DNA from: UBA1672 sp964352665
GTDB taxonomy: Bacteria; Pseudomonadota; Alphaproteobacteria; Micavibrionales; Micavibrionaceae
Assembly: GCA_964352665.1 (NCBI GenBank)
Contig: CAYGSJ010000006.1
Span: 62,001-126,000, forward strand
Direction of reading: 5' to 3'
DNA length: 64,000 nucleotides
The notes below the pieces were generated by a model that worked only from the letters and a program-made list of their open reading frames with translations, was not told where the DNA came from and made no database searches. Made by a program: the position numbers and the translations under genes. Position 1 is the first letter of the stretch. Every line of letters starts with the position of its first letter. Positions 1 through 8,826 of this stretch are shown here, piece by piece.

Positions 1-917
1 TTAAACAAAGCCAACAAAATAACCTTTAGAAAAGGTATATTGCTTTGTTGTAGGACCATGAAAGAAACGAGAGCTATGGTAGCGATAGCAATAATAGATA
101 AAAACCAACGTACCTGTGAGTCTATAAACAAAGGCCTTAAATTTCCGCGTACGGCTTTTAAGTATAAAACAAACGGCAGGCCACCTAGGGTCATAAATAC
201 TATGGCTACTATGGAGGGGGCTGCCGTCTTGTAGTGGCCAAAAGAGGCGTCAAACGTTGAAAACCCGCCAGTTGATATGGTTGTCATCGCATGCGCAACA
301 GCATCAAAAATCTCAAATCCGGCTAGTATGTAGCAAATAGCGCATAAACCAGTCAGAGCAGTATAGATAATAGCGATTGAACTTGCTAATTGAGCTGTTC
401 TGGGGAGGGCCTTTTCATTTTCTGAAAGCTCGGTTTTAAAAATTTGCATACCGCCGACTTTTAAAAAGGGCAGAACCGACATAGCCATGATAATAATACC
501 GATGCCCCCTAGCCATTGTAATATGGCTCGCCAAAGTAATATCCCTGCTGGCGCATAATCTAGGCCTGTAATTACCGTCGACCCTGTGGTTGTAATTCCT
601 GAAATAGATTCGAAGAAAGAATCTGTGACGGACATATCCAGAGAAGAGAGCCAAAAAGGCAGTGCTCCAAATGTCGGAAGGATTAGCCAGGTACAATTGG
701 TTAATAAGAAGGCTTGTCTTGTGGAAATATTGAATCTGTGCCCCGTGTTACTAAGAACGAGCGCGCCGCCGAAAAAGGCTGTTACAACAATACAGGCAAA
801 AAACACTTTCCAGTCGTCATAACCAAAATAAACATCGGCCATCATGGGAAGTACCATGCTCAGGGAAAGGATGGAAAGTAAAATACCAATAACATATAAG
901 ATCGGACGAAAATCCAA
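1..917 (-). CDS. trkH: TrkH-type potassium uptake channel subunit (partial, C-terminus outside window)
   Basis: Reading the minus strand from about 917 gives a continuous frame to the window edge (305 codons). It is a polytopic membrane protein with two selectivity-filter loops typical of TrkH/KtrB: one with ISGITTTGSTVITG and one with TTISTGGFST. TrkH forms the K+ translocating pore and works with the cytosolic NAD-binding TrkA. No ATG lies near the expected N-terminus. I choose TTG at 915-917 because it gives an M-D-F-R-P-I start like the family and has GAGG 9 nt upstream. TTG at 930-932 and ATG at 855-857 are alternatives. The C-terminal part is missing only because the window ends. Confidence 0.85.
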   Translation of the reverse strand, partial: MDFRPILYVIGILLSILSLSMVLPMMADVYFGYDDWKVFFACIVVTAFFGGALVLSNTGHRFNISTRQAFLLTNCTWLILPTFGALPFWLSSLDMSVTDSFFESISGITTTGSTVITGLDYAPAGILLWRAILQWLGGIGIIIMAMSVLPFLKVGGMQIFKTELSENEKALPRTAQLASSIAIIYTALTGLCAICYILAGFEIFDAVAHAMTTISTGGFSTFDASFGHYKTAAPSIVAIVFMTLGGLPFVLYLKAVRGNLRPLFIDSQVRWFLSIIAIATIALVSFMVLQQSNIPFLKVILLALF

Positions 918-958
918 GAGTTCATACCTCAATTTCTTAAAATCATATAATCCATTAC

Positions 959-990
959 AAAAAAAAAGAAGCGCTTTTTATGGCACTTCT
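959..990 (-). terminator. Rho-independent terminator of the OmpA-type lipoprotein gene
   Basis: On the minus strand an 8-bp stem (967-974 with 983-990, one G-U pair) around an 8-nt loop is followed by an uninterrupted run of nine Ts (959-967 on the plus strand as As). It lies just past the stop of the OmpA-like gene and before trkH, so the two genes are probably transcribed separately. Confidence 0.75.
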
Positions 991-1015
991 CTTTGTAAAG
1001 CTATAATTTCGGCGT

Positions 1016-1909
1016 CTATTCAAACGAAATGTTTACACGGCGGTTGGCCGGTTCACGAACGTTATCAGATGTAGAAACCAAAAGCTCATCTTCTCCGCGG
1101 CTTTCAACAACCATTAAATCAGCGCTAACACCGCGTTTTACCAAGGCATCGCGCACAGCGTTCGCACGTTTAAATGCAAGGCGCTTGTTGTAGTCTGCGG
1201 CACCAGAGGTATCGGCATGACCGTGAACATTAATTTGGGATGGTGGGTTTTTAGCAACCTCGGAGGCAACTGCATCAAGCACATTCAGGGCGCCAGAGCT
1301 TAGTGATGAAGAATCCCAGTTAAAGAAAACAAGATACATAGCTTCTTCCGGAACCATAGGAGGCGGTTCATCGGCTTGAGCAACCGGCTCCTCTACAACG
1401 GGCTGGGGAGACTGCTGAACAAGTCCTTCCAACTCAGCAATAGCATCCAAGTAACCTTTTTTGCAGGAGAGGTCTTCCTTTGATTCCCAGTTTTCTTCCT
1501 GTTGCTCGATCCAGCAGTCGAATTTGGCTTGTGCCTTTGCGGATGTAGTCGGAGCAATTTCGCGTGAACCAAGGTCAAATGCCACGATAAGGCGGCCCCT
1601 CGCAGCGCCAAGCTCTTTTATGTGATGCTCGCTCAAATTCCAGTCACTTACTGGTTCAGGCATAACAGACTCGCCAGCAGCGGCTGAAAGACCTTTTCTG
1701 GCAAAATGGAGCGCATCCGGATAATCCAACATCTTTTCAAGCTCATTGTTAGCAAAAGCTTTGTACTCTGCCGATAATGCCTGAGTGAAAGGGCTTCCTA
1801 CTGGCTGTGCCTCGTTTAGCGCATCAACTTCACTATAAGTATCAAACATAGTACAGCCGCTAAGCGCAAGAAGGCCAACTGTAAGAATTAAGTTACGCAC
1901 GGATTTCAT
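1016..1909 (-). CDS. OmpA-family peptidoglycan-associated lipoprotein
   Basis: A 297-aa protein with a lipoprotein signal (hydrophobic stretch then L-S-G-C, lipidated Cys19). A middle region of about 150 residues has no motif I recognise, then comes a Pro/Glu-rich linker (about 165-190) and a C-terminal OmpA/Pal domain (about 195-297). That domain carries the peptidoglycan-binding signature around VHGHADTSGAADYNKRLAFK and the closing NRRVNI. It should anchor in a membrane by lipid and bind peptidoglycan in the periplasm. ATG is preceded by AAGGAG at good spacing. It is monocistronic, with its own terminator downstream. The divergent neighbour is the DJ-1-like gene across a 268-nt gap. Confidence 0.85.
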   Translation of the reverse strand: MKSVRNLILTVGLLALSGCTMFDTYSEVDALNEAQPVGSPFTQALSAEYKAFANNELEKMLDYPDALHFARKGLSAAAGESVMPEPVSDWNLSEHHIKELGAARGRLIVAFDLGSREIAPTTSAKAQAKFDCWIEQQEENWESKEDLSCKKGYLDAIAELEGLVQQSPQPVVEEPVAQADEPPPMVPEEAMYLVFFNWDSSSLSSGALNVLDAVASEVAKNPPSQINVHGHADTSGAADYNKRLAFKRANAVRDALVKRGVSADLMVVESRGEDELLVSTSDNVREPANRRVNISFE

Positions 1910-2096
1910 AATTTTTGCTCCTTAAAAATGAAAGCGTATTTCAAAGTTATTCATCAATCTCAAAATTCAAAGGTGAAACAAAAGTATCGGAAGGACGATT
2001 CTCTACTACACCCTAACTTTTTTATAGCCACTGACGCTAAAAGTAAAGTTTAGTTTACTATATTTAAGAATTTTGCTGTCAATAAACATAATCATT

Positions 2097-2110
2097 TTTG
2101 CGTTGCACAA
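2097..2110. promoter_or_regulatory. TGCAC-containing candidate regulator site upstream of the DJ-1-like gene
   Basis: The stretch TTTGCGTTGCACAA lies about 70 nt before the DJ-1-like gene, in the 268-nt divergent gap 1910-2177. It resembles the TGCAC-rich elements near both PHA synthase genes in this window. A weak promoter-like TATATT follows at about 2125. The rest of the gap holds AT-rich sequence with no ORF that I can support. Assignment to PhaR is inference only. Confidence 0.25.
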
Positions 2111-2177
2111 TAAAATAACATTCTATATTGTCCTTCCTTAATTAAAAAGTAAGAGTGGATTCGGGAGAATTTAGAGT

Positions 2178-2750
2178 ATGGTGCAACACACTGATAGAAA
2201 AGCAGCGTTTCTGGCTACGAATGGTTTTTGTGAGCGTGAATACCTTCAAGCACAAAGCTCTGTGGTCGATTTAGGGTTTAACTGCAGATTAATTTCCGTA
2301 GATAACAACCTTATAAAAGGTTGGAACGAGATCGAAAACAAAGCTGATTCAGACTGGGGGTTGGGTTATGCCCCTGACAAGTTGATTAATGAGGCGCTTT
2401 CCAGCGATTATGATCTTCTGGTGTTGCCGGGAGGGATTAGAAACATTGAGAAGCTTAAGCTTAGCCCGAATCTTAAATCCTTTATTTCTGCCTTTATTAC
2501 AACAGAAAAGCCTGTCTTGGCCTATAACCGGGCAATTGATCTATTATACTACACGGATCTACTATCCGGTTATGAGCTTGCGCTTAATGAAAATGATATT
2601 TCTACACTTTCGTCTGGTCGTACTATAGAGCAGAACTCAAAATTTGTGGTAAGTAAGAATCTGATGACAATCGCAGGATTTCCGGATGCTGGAGAAGACA
2701 TTAAGTCAGCCATACTTTCAATTATGGACAACAAAAGCAAAGCGGCTTGA
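2178..2750 (+). CDS. DJ-1/PfpI-superfamily-like protein lacking the usual catalytic Cys
   Basis: A 190-aa protein with the layout of PfpI/DJ-1 class I glutamine amidotransferase-like proteins. An N-terminal strand (AAFLATNGFCEREY) leads to a KGW...DWG segment as in PfpI proteases/deglycases, then the nucleophile-acid region LLVLPGGIRN, then the strand that normally ends in the I-C-H-G nucleophile elbow. Here that elbow reads V-L-A-Y-N-R-A, so the catalytic Cys and adjacent His are absent. Either the active site is lost or the protein has a binding or regulatory role. It stands alone upstream of prfB. The start is ATG with GGGAGA about 12 nt upstream. Confidence 0.7.
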   Translation: MVQHTDRKAAFLATNGFCEREYLQAQSSVVDLGFNCRLISVDNNLIKGWNEIENKADSDWGLGYAPDKLINEALSSDYDLLVLPGGIRNIEKLKLSPNLKSFISAFITTEKPVLAYNRAIDLLYYTDLLSGYELALNENDISTLSSGRTIEQNSKFVVSKNLMTIAGFPDAGEDIKSAILSIMDNKSKAA

Positions 2751-2815
2751 TTTTTCATTACTCAAACAGTTAAGTTCTAGTTGGATTTGGTCACCTTACA
2801 AGAGGAAAATTCGAT

Positions 2816-3917
2816 ATGCGCGCTGAGATCGAAACGGTTGTAAAAAGCATAGAAGAGACACTCGGGCTACTTAGGAGGCATCTTTGACTGGGATGTCGCT
2901 AACTCAAGGCTCGATGAGCTAAACTCACTTTGTGAAGACCCGGATCTCTGGTCTGACTCTAGCAAAGCACAAAAACTCATGAAAGAACGCACCTATCTTG
3001 AGCAGAGCATTGGTTCTGTCTCAGCCATAGAAACGTCCTTAAGGGATGCTGTTGAGCTCATCAAAATGGCAGAAGATGAACAGGATGAAGGTGTTTTGAC
3101 TGACGCTGAAGAGGAATTAGCCAAGCTACAGCGTTTTACAGACAGAAAGCGCTTGGAAAGCCTTTTATCCGGTGAAGTAGATGCCAATGATGTTTATTTA
3201 CAAGTGAATGCAGGCGCAGGCGGTACCGAGGCTCAAGACTGGGCAGAGATGATTTTGCGCATGTATATGCGCTGGGCCGAGGCCAGAGGGTTTAAGTACG
3301 AAACGCTTGAGTGTAGCGAAGGTGAAGAGGCTGGAATAAAGTCATCAACTCTCAAAATAGAAGGACACCAGGCTTATGGCTGGCTAAAAAATGAGACAGG
3401 TGTGCATAGGCTGGTTAGAATTTCCCCTTACGATTCCAATGCAAGGCGGCATACGAGTTTTGCCTCGGTGGCTGTTTCGCCTGTAATAGACGAGACAATC
3501 CAGATTGATATTGATGATAAGGATTTGCGTATAGACACATACCGATCAAGTGGTGCTGGGGGACAGCACGTCAATAAAACAGATAGCGCTGTTCGCATAA
3601 CACATATGCCAACAGGAATTGTAGCAGCATGCCAAAATGGTAGGTCGCAACACCAGAATAAAGCACAGGCAATGGAAATGCTTAAGGCACGTTTATATGA
3701 AATGGAACTTCATAAGCAGGAAGAAGAAAAAGCTAAAGAGCACGGGGAGAAAACAGATATAGGGTGGGGACATCAAATCAGATCCTACGTTTTACACCCA
3801 TATCAGATGGTAAAGGACTTGAGAACAGGCGTAGAAACTTCGCAATCTCAGTCGGTGCTTGATGGTGATATTGACCAGTTTTTAGAAGCTTCTCTGGCTA
3901 TGCTGGCAAACAAATAG
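2816..3917 (+). CDS. prfB: Peptide chain release factor 2 (programmed +1 frameshift)
   Basis: RF2 recognises UGA and UAA stop codons and triggers peptidyl-tRNA hydrolysis. The frame opened by ATG at 2816 runs 23 codons to an in-frame TGA at 2885-2887. Slipping +1 at CTT-TGA-C continues as D-W-D-V-A and reads to 3917, giving about 366 residues, the normal RF2 length. The second frame carries the codon-recognition tripeptide region (S-P-Y-D-S, an SPF variant), R-R-H-T-S-F, and the catalytic GGQ loop (SSGAGGQHVNKTDSAVR). A gene finder that ignores the shift would start at ATG 2979 and lose the N-terminal domain. Confidence 0.95.
2873..2888 (+). promoter_or_regulatory. prfB: prfB autoregulatory frameshift signal
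   Basis: The internal Shine-Dalgarno AGGAGG (2873-2878), a 3-nt spacer, the slippery CTT (2882-2884) and TGA-C (2885-2888) match the E. coli prfB arrangement in order and spacing. Low RF2 slows termination at the TGA, and the ribosome shifts +1 to make more RF2. Confidence 0.93.
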
Positions 3918-4002
3918 GGTTTATTCAGGTTTTGAATTGTTTTTTCTTGTATTCTAAAGCTTAAACATAATACATTTACGCATTGATAATACGGAGAAAA
4001 AT

Positions 4003-5691
4003 ATGTTTACACGCAAAGTAATTGCTTCTGCGTCACTGCTACTACTTTTGTCTGGCACCAGTGCTGCGATGGATTACCGTCACGATGCTGGCAGCTTTAT
4101 CAATAATGTGGGGTGGGATCAAAAATCGCTGCAGACACAGACTGAGGGTGCCGTTTATATGCGCGCCGAAATCAAGAGGTTGCGCAAGGAAAACGAAAAT
4201 CTAAGAAACAGCATCGCCCAGATCAGGAAAGATGCCGATGCTGCTGAAGTGGCAAAGAACGACCCCCGTATACGTGCTCTTGTAGAAGAAAACCAAAGAT
4301 TAGCGTCATTATTGCAAACAAAAAATGATAGAAAACCGATCAACGACCCTCGGATTCAGGCTTTGGTCGAAGAAAATCAAAAACTGGCCCGCATGCTGGA
4401 AAATCAACGTAAAATTGCCCCATCTACAGCCGTATATTCGGAGCGTATAACGGAATTGGAAGCAGAAAATGAAATGCTTCAGGCTAGCTTGAGCCAACTT
4501 GCTTCACAAAATTCTACCGCCAGGCAGGAGTATAGCTCAGATTTCCAGAGCTTAAAGCAAGAGGTGATTACACTGAAGGCTGAAAATAGGGCGCTGATCG
4601 ATCAGCTAAGCGATGATAAAAGCGCACACAACCAAAACATTTCCGGATTTCAGGCACAAAGTAATAAAATATTGACTTTACAGTCCAATATTGAAGTGCT
4701 GAGAGAGGAAAACAGAAATTTAGCTCAGGCATTAGCAGAATCTTCTGCAAAAATCGTTGAGTACAAAACCAATGTAGAGGAAACCTCTAAAGGGAGCAAT
4801 CTGGGCCCAAAAGAGACGGCTGTATTAAGAAAGAAGCTAATTGGCATAGAAGCAGAAAACAAAACCTTGCGGCAAAAAATCAGTGAAATCTCAGAGAGCC
4901 TAATGGCACAAGCTTCTACGCCTATGCAAAGCAATAAATATGAAGAACAAATTCAGGGTTTGCAGGCGCAAAATGATAGTCTTAGGGAGACGATAAAAGC
5001 ACAAACGACAACGTTGCTTTCTACAGACAATGCGGGCCAAACTGCAGAAAGACTAATAAGTGAAAATTCTGTTCTTATGAAAAAGCTTGAAATCGTAATG
5101 GCAGACAATGCAGCAAGAGAAAAAGCTGCAAAAGAACTCATGCAAAGAAATGAGCAGCTGCATCAGGAAATAGCCAAGCGTGATAATTACATCCAAAGAA
5201 CACAGAATAGTAATATGGAAAATACTGTGCCCGGGAGTGTTGTAATGCTGCAGGAACAGAATAAAGCCTTGGAAGATACATTGCGCAGAGAGCGAGAGAG
5301 TATTATGGCATACCGCATGAAAATTAAAGAGTATCAGGATGAAATAAAGGCAAGAAAGTTACAAGATTCTTCGGAGGTTGCAGATTTAGAATCTCCAGAT
5401 GCGCAGGTGATCACAAATCTAAAGATTGAAAATCAGGAGTTAAAGGCCCGGATAAAACTTATGTCTGCTAACAATAATATGGACAGCGCCAGCTTATTAA
5501 AAGAAGCACCCAGAAAATTAGACATGAAAACTATCAATAACCAGCTAGGGGCAGAGGAACAATTGAATGATACAGCGCCTGCATCAGGGGGTGCTGCTGA
5601 TTATATAGAAACAGAATACCCACCTGTAGATCAGGTCTTGCCATTACTTGATGAGAACGGTCGCCACCAATTTAGAAAGCAACATCAATAA
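4003..5691 (+). CDS. Secreted long coiled-coil protein of unknown function
   Basis: A 562-aa protein with a Sec signal peptide (charged start, Leu-rich core at 11-17, likely cleavage after the Ala pair near residues 21-22). Nearly everything from about residue 50 to 500 is heptad-patterned, rich in E, K, N, Q and L, predicting one long coiled coil. A near-identical motif, NDPRI-x-ALVEENQ-x-LA, occurs twice at about 86-101 and 114-129, suggesting an internal duplication. The C-terminus (about 500-562) is acidic and Pro-containing, without coiled-coil character. No enzymatic motif is seen. It is likely an exported, possibly periplasmic, rod-like structural protein. It stands alone, with ATG preceded by CGGAG and a terminator after the stop. 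I do not recognise the family. Confidence 0.75.
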   Translation: MFTRKVIASASLLLLLSGTSAAMDYRHDAGSFINNVGWDQKSLQTQTEGAVYMRAEIKRLRKENENLRNSIAQIRKDADAAEVAKNDPRIRALVEENQRLASLLQTKNDRKPINDPRIQALVEENQKLARMLENQRKIAPSTAVYSERITELEAENEMLQASLSQLASQNSTARQEYSSDFQSLKQEVITLKAENRALIDQLSDDKSAHNQNISGFQAQSNKILTLQSNIEVLREENRNLAQALAESSAKIVEYKTNVEETSKGSNLGPKETAVLRKKLIGIEAENKTLRQKISEISESLMAQASTPMQSNKYEEQIQGLQAQNDSLRETIKAQTTTLLSTDNAGQTAERLISENSVLMKKLEIVMADNAAREKAAKELMQRNEQLHQEIAKRDNYIQRTQNSNMENTVPGSVVMLQEQNKALEDTLRRERESIMAYRMKIKEYQDEIKARKLQDSSEVADLESPDAQVITNLKIENQELKARIKLMSANNNMDSASLLKEAPRKLDMKTINNQLGAEEQLNDTAPASGGAADYIETEYPPVDQVLPLLDENGRHQFRKQHQ

Positions 5692-5717
5692 AAAAAGCGA
5701 ACACGAGGCTCGCCTTT
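5691..5717. terminator. Bidirectional terminator between the coiled-coil gene and phaR
   Basis: The inverted repeat GCGA (5697-5700)/TCGC (5710-5713) lies in the gap between two convergent genes. Read on the minus strand, the stem is followed by TTTTTTT. Read on the plus strand it is followed by CTTTATTATT. It is short but well placed, and probably stronger for phaR. Confidence 0.5.
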
Positions 5718-5745
5718 ATTATTAGTGGGTAATGAGTCGAACCTA

Positions 5746-6270
5746 CTATTTTTCTTTAGTGTTGGTCCCATCAGAACCATACCCCATATTAAATGGCGGC
5801 ATCATGCGCATGGCACGTTCAAACATTTCCATATTTTTACGTGTAATTTCTTCCAGATTAGTATTTGGCTGGAACATATTCTCCATATTAGGCATGTTCT
5901 TAAATGATTGGCTGAACTGCTCCTGCATTCTTTCCTGATTTTGAACAAATATATTCATAGTTTGCTCTAGATATTTAGGAAACATGCCATCGGTGCTATT
6001 GCCGTATAGCCCTATTAATGTGCGCAAGAAATTTGTCGGCAAAAGAGTTTCGTCGGTTGCTTCTTGATCAGCAATAATTTGGGTAAGAACGCTTCGCGTT
6101 AGATCTTCACCTGATTTAGCATCAACGACAACAAAATCATGCCCTTCTTGCACCATTTCTCTTAAATCATGCAGTGTCACATAACTGCTGCGCCCTGTAT
6201 CATAAAGACGACGGTTAGCGTATTTTTTAATCACAGTAGGTTCACTCTTGCTATTCTTTGACTTAGCCAT
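5746..6270 (-). CDS. phaR: PhaR, polyhydroxyalkanoate synthesis repressor
   Basis: A 174-aa protein. Residues about 12-70 are the PHB/PHA accumulation regulator DNA-binding domain, with hallmark IKKYANRRLYDTGRSSYVTL. Next comes the PHB accumulation domain around QIIADQEA and LRTLIGLYG, then a Met/Asn-rich C-terminal tail with a helical segment. PhaR proteins bind both PHA granules and TGC-rich DNA, so polymer titrates the repressor off phasin and pha promoters. It is divergent from the short phaC gene across an 80-nt gap with TGCAC motifs, which fits local auto- and cross-regulation (inference). Confidence 0.92.
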   Translation of the reverse strand: MAKSKNSKSEPTVIKKYANRRLYDTGRSSYVTLHDLREMVQEGHDFVVVDAKSGEDLTRSVLTQIIADQEATDETLLPTNFLRTLIGLYGNSTDGMFPKYLEQTMNIFVQNQERMQEQFSQSFKNMPNMENMFQPNTNLEEITRKNMEMFERAMRMMPPFNMGYGSDGTNTKEK

Positions 6271-6326
6271 GTTGCACCTTTTGGTCTAGAATTTGTATAT
6301 GTTTGGATAAGTTCATTATGCACAAA
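6271..6326. promoter_or_regulatory. Divergent phaR/phaC control region with TGCAC motifs
   Basis: The gap between the divergent starts carries TTGCACC at the phaR start (6272-6278) and TATGCACAAA (6317-6326) before the phaC-like start. The TGCAC core recurs in a 9-bp-arm inverted repeat upstream of the second phaC (53820-53842). PhaR is the obvious candidate ligand by location, but binding is inferred. Confidence 0.3.
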
Positions 6327-6349
6327 AAAATAATAAAATAAAGTATTGA

Positions 6350-7537
6350 ATGGAAAAGAGACAATCTTTTTTTTACACTGCAGCAAAATACTGTTATATA
6401 AAGGGAGTTATGCGCAAGGGCCCTCATCCGCTTTCCGTTCATCTAGGTATGGCAGCATCAAGTGTTGCCGGCATGCAGGAATATTCGTCGTTATTCAAAA
6501 AAAGCCTGAATGAACATGATGCCGTCGAAATGGTTCGTGGCATTCAAATGTATCTCAATCATCCTTATAAAGCTAAATCATTACCAGTTGAGCAGGTGCA
6601 CAAAATTGGTAGTGTAAGCGTAAACACACCTGTTTTTGCGCACAAGAAGGAGGTCAATGAGGCGCGTTCAATTCCCCTGCTGCTTGTCCCTTCTTTGGTT
6701 AACAAGTCAAATATAATGGATATTACAGAAGAAAAGTCATTATTACGTTGGTTTAGTCGTCATGGGATTAAGACTTACCTACTTGATTGGGGGGATTTTC
6801 TTAAAAACGATATTAAAGACATTGATTTTGAAGAACTTATAGAGACCAAACTTGCAAAAGCAATACAAGCTGTTTCAGAAATTGAAGGAAAACCAATTGA
6901 TGTGTTGGGGTATTGTATGGGGGGCACGCTTTTGCCGGTGGTATTAAGCCTGGTTTCGGACCATATAAGGCGCATGATCCTTCTTGCGTCACCATGGGAT
7001 TTTCATTTGAAAGAGGCGGATTTAACACAAAGTGTCAGGCTTTGGTCCCCCACAGTGCTTCCCGTTTTGGCTCAAAGAGGGCATTTGCCAGCTGAGTGGA
7101 TACAGGCTCTTTTTGCGTCACTAGGGTCTGGTGCTGCTACCCAGAAATTTATCAGGTTCTCTAAAATGGATCAGGATAGTGTCGAAGCAAAACTTTTTGT
7201 TGCTGTAGAGGACTGGCTTAATGATGGTGTAAACATTCCTGCGGATATTGCGCAACATTGCATTCAGGAGTGGTTTATAAAGAATAGTTTGGCTTCGGGC
7301 GATTGGTGTTTGCCTGGTTATGATGACTGTACGGAGAAACTGGAGAAGGTTTTAATTGTTGCCTCTCATGGAGATAGGCTTGTTCCTTTTGGTTCTGCTC
7401 TAAGAATTAAGGAAGCACTGGCTTGCAATAAAATTGATACTCTGGAGCTACAGTGTGGTCATATCAGTTTAATTGTTGGGAAAAAGGCAGTTGAAAATGT
7501 CTGGAATCCCATTCTCGAATGGCTGCAGGAAAAATAA
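6350..7537 (+). CDS. phaC: Short PHA synthase-like alpha/beta hydrolase (PhaC family)
   Basis: A 395-aa alpha/beta-hydrolase of the PhaC family. The lipase-like box is G-Y-C-M-G-G with nucleophile Cys189. The other triad members are Asp342 (SHGDRLVPF) and His371 (QCGHISLIVG). Its length is closer to class III PhaC than to the roughly 600-aa class I enzymes, and no phaE partner is seen here. Function: polymerisation of 3-hydroxyacyl-CoA at granules, or a related acyl-transfer or hydrolysis. The start at 6350 lacks a ribosome site. ATG at 6410 follows AAGGGAG at very short spacing and is an alternative. It lies directly upstream of phaA and phaB. Confidence 0.8.
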   Translation: MEKRQSFFYTAAKYCYIKGVMRKGPHPLSVHLGMAASSVAGMQEYSSLFKKSLNEHDAVEMVRGIQMYLNHPYKAKSLPVEQVHKIGSVSVNTPVFAHKKEVNEARSIPLLLVPSLVNKSNIMDITEEKSLLRWFSRHGIKTYLLDWGDFLKNDIKDIDFEELIETKLAKAIQAVSEIEGKPIDVLGYCMGGTLLPVVLSLVSDHIRRMILLASPWDFHLKEADLTQSVRLWSPTVLPVLAQRGHLPAEWIQALFASLGSGAATQKFIRFSKMDQDSVEAKLFVAVEDWLNDGVNIPADIAQHCIQEWFIKNSLASGDWCLPGYDDCTEKLEKVLIVASHGDRLVPFGSALRIKEALACNKIDTLELQCGHISLIVGKKAVENVWNPILEWLQEK

Positions 7538-7625
7538 ATGTTTCCAGCAGGGATTTCACCTTGATAATTTCCATACTCAAGATAAGGTGTGTCTATCACT
7601 CAATGTTAATGTTTTAGAGGTTTTT

Positions 7626-8801
7626 ATGGAAGATCCTGTAGTTATAGTTGCGGCAAAAAGAACAGCTATCGGTACTTTGGGAGGCGGGTTGTCAACCGTG
7701 CCTGCAAGTAAGCTTGGTGCGTGCGTTCTGGAGTCAGTAATAAATGATTCCGGTTTAAAAGCAGACGATGTTGATGATGTTATTATGGGGCAGGTTCTAA
7801 CGGCAGGATGTGGCCAAAACCCGGCACGCCAAACTGCAATTTACGCTGGCTTATCAAATGCCTGTACTGCAATGACAATTAATCAGGTTTGCGGGTCGGG
7901 ATTGAGGTCTGTTGCTTTGGGAATGCAGGCTATTTTGGCAGGAGATGCAAAAATTGTAATAGCAGGCGGCCAAGAGAATATGAGTTCGTCTCCTCATATT
8001 ATGCATTTACGCGAAGCAGTTAAATTTGGTGATAGCGCAATGCGGGATTCAATGATTCTTGATGGTTTGTGGGACATATTCAATGATTATCATATGGGAA
8101 TAACAGCCGAGAATATTGTTGAACAGTTTGGAGTGAGCAGAGAAGATCAGGATCGTTTTGCAGCGCAATCGCAAAATAGGGCTGAAGATGCAATTTCAGC
8201 AGGAAAATTTGAGGATGAAATTGTTCCGGTAGAAGTTCAGATGAGAAAAGAAGTTGTGAAAATAGATAAAGACGAATTTCCCCGCTCAGGGGTTACAGAA
8301 GAGGGATTAGCAAAGTTAAAGCCCGCTTTTAAGAAGGATGGCACAGTAACTGCTGCAAATGCCTCTGGTATTAATGATGGTGCTGCAGCGGTTGTTCTTA
8401 TGCGCAAAAGTGAGGCAGACAAAAGAGGGCTAACACCCATGGCATCTATAAAGTCATGGGCAACGGAAGGGGTTGACCCATCAGTGATGGGAACGGGCCC
8501 GATTCCAGCCTCAAAGGCTGCTCTTGAAAAGGCAGGGTGGCGTGTCGATGATCTGGATCTGATTGAGTCTAATGAAGCCTTTGCGGCGCAAGCGTGCTGT
8601 GTTTTAAAGGAAACAGGGTTTGATCCCGAAAAAACAAACGTTAATGGTGGAGCAATTGCGCTAGGACATCCTATAGGAGCCTCGGGCACAAGAATTCTTG
8701 TAACATTGCTGCATGAAATGGTGAAACGTGATTCTAAAAAGGGTTTGGCAACTCTGTGTATTGGCGGGGGAATGGGAATTGCACTTTGTGTTGAACGGTA
8801 A
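7626..8801 (+). CDS. phaA: Acetyl-CoA acetyltransferase (beta-ketothiolase)
   Basis: Condenses two acetyl-CoA to acetoacetyl-CoA, the first step of poly-3-hydroxybutyrate synthesis. The 391-aa length matches thiolase II. Motifs: acyl-enzyme Cys in NQVCGSGLRS (about residue 88), NGGAIALGHPIGASG, and the C-terminal catalytic CIGGGMGIA. The open frame extends 51 codons upstream, overlapping phaC. ATG at 7626 is chosen because it gives the family start (EDPVVIVAAKRTAIG) and has AGAGG 5 nt upstream. phaB follows after 25 nt. Confidence 0.95.
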   Translation: MEDPVVIVAAKRTAIGTLGGGLSTVPASKLGACVLESVINDSGLKADDVDDVIMGQVLTAGCGQNPARQTAIYAGLSNACTAMTINQVCGSGLRSVALGMQAILAGDAKIVIAGGQENMSSSPHIMHLREAVKFGDSAMRDSMILDGLWDIFNDYHMGITAENIVEQFGVSREDQDRFAAQSQNRAEDAISAGKFEDEIVPVEVQMRKEVVKIDKDEFPRSGVTEEGLAKLKPAFKKDGTVTAANASGINDGAAAVVLMRKSEADKRGLTPMASIKSWATEGVDPSVMGTGPIPASKAALEKAGWRVDDLDLIESNEAFAAQACCVLKETGFDPEKTNVNGGAIALGHPIGASGTRILVTLLHEMVKRDSKKGLATLCIGGGMGIALCVER

Positions 8802-8826
8802 AAATATAAACCAAGGAGAGTGATGA

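Noticed and set aside
8237..8689. 150-codon minus-strand ORF opposite phaA
   Set aside because: Mirror of the thiolase gene; no start signal or motif.
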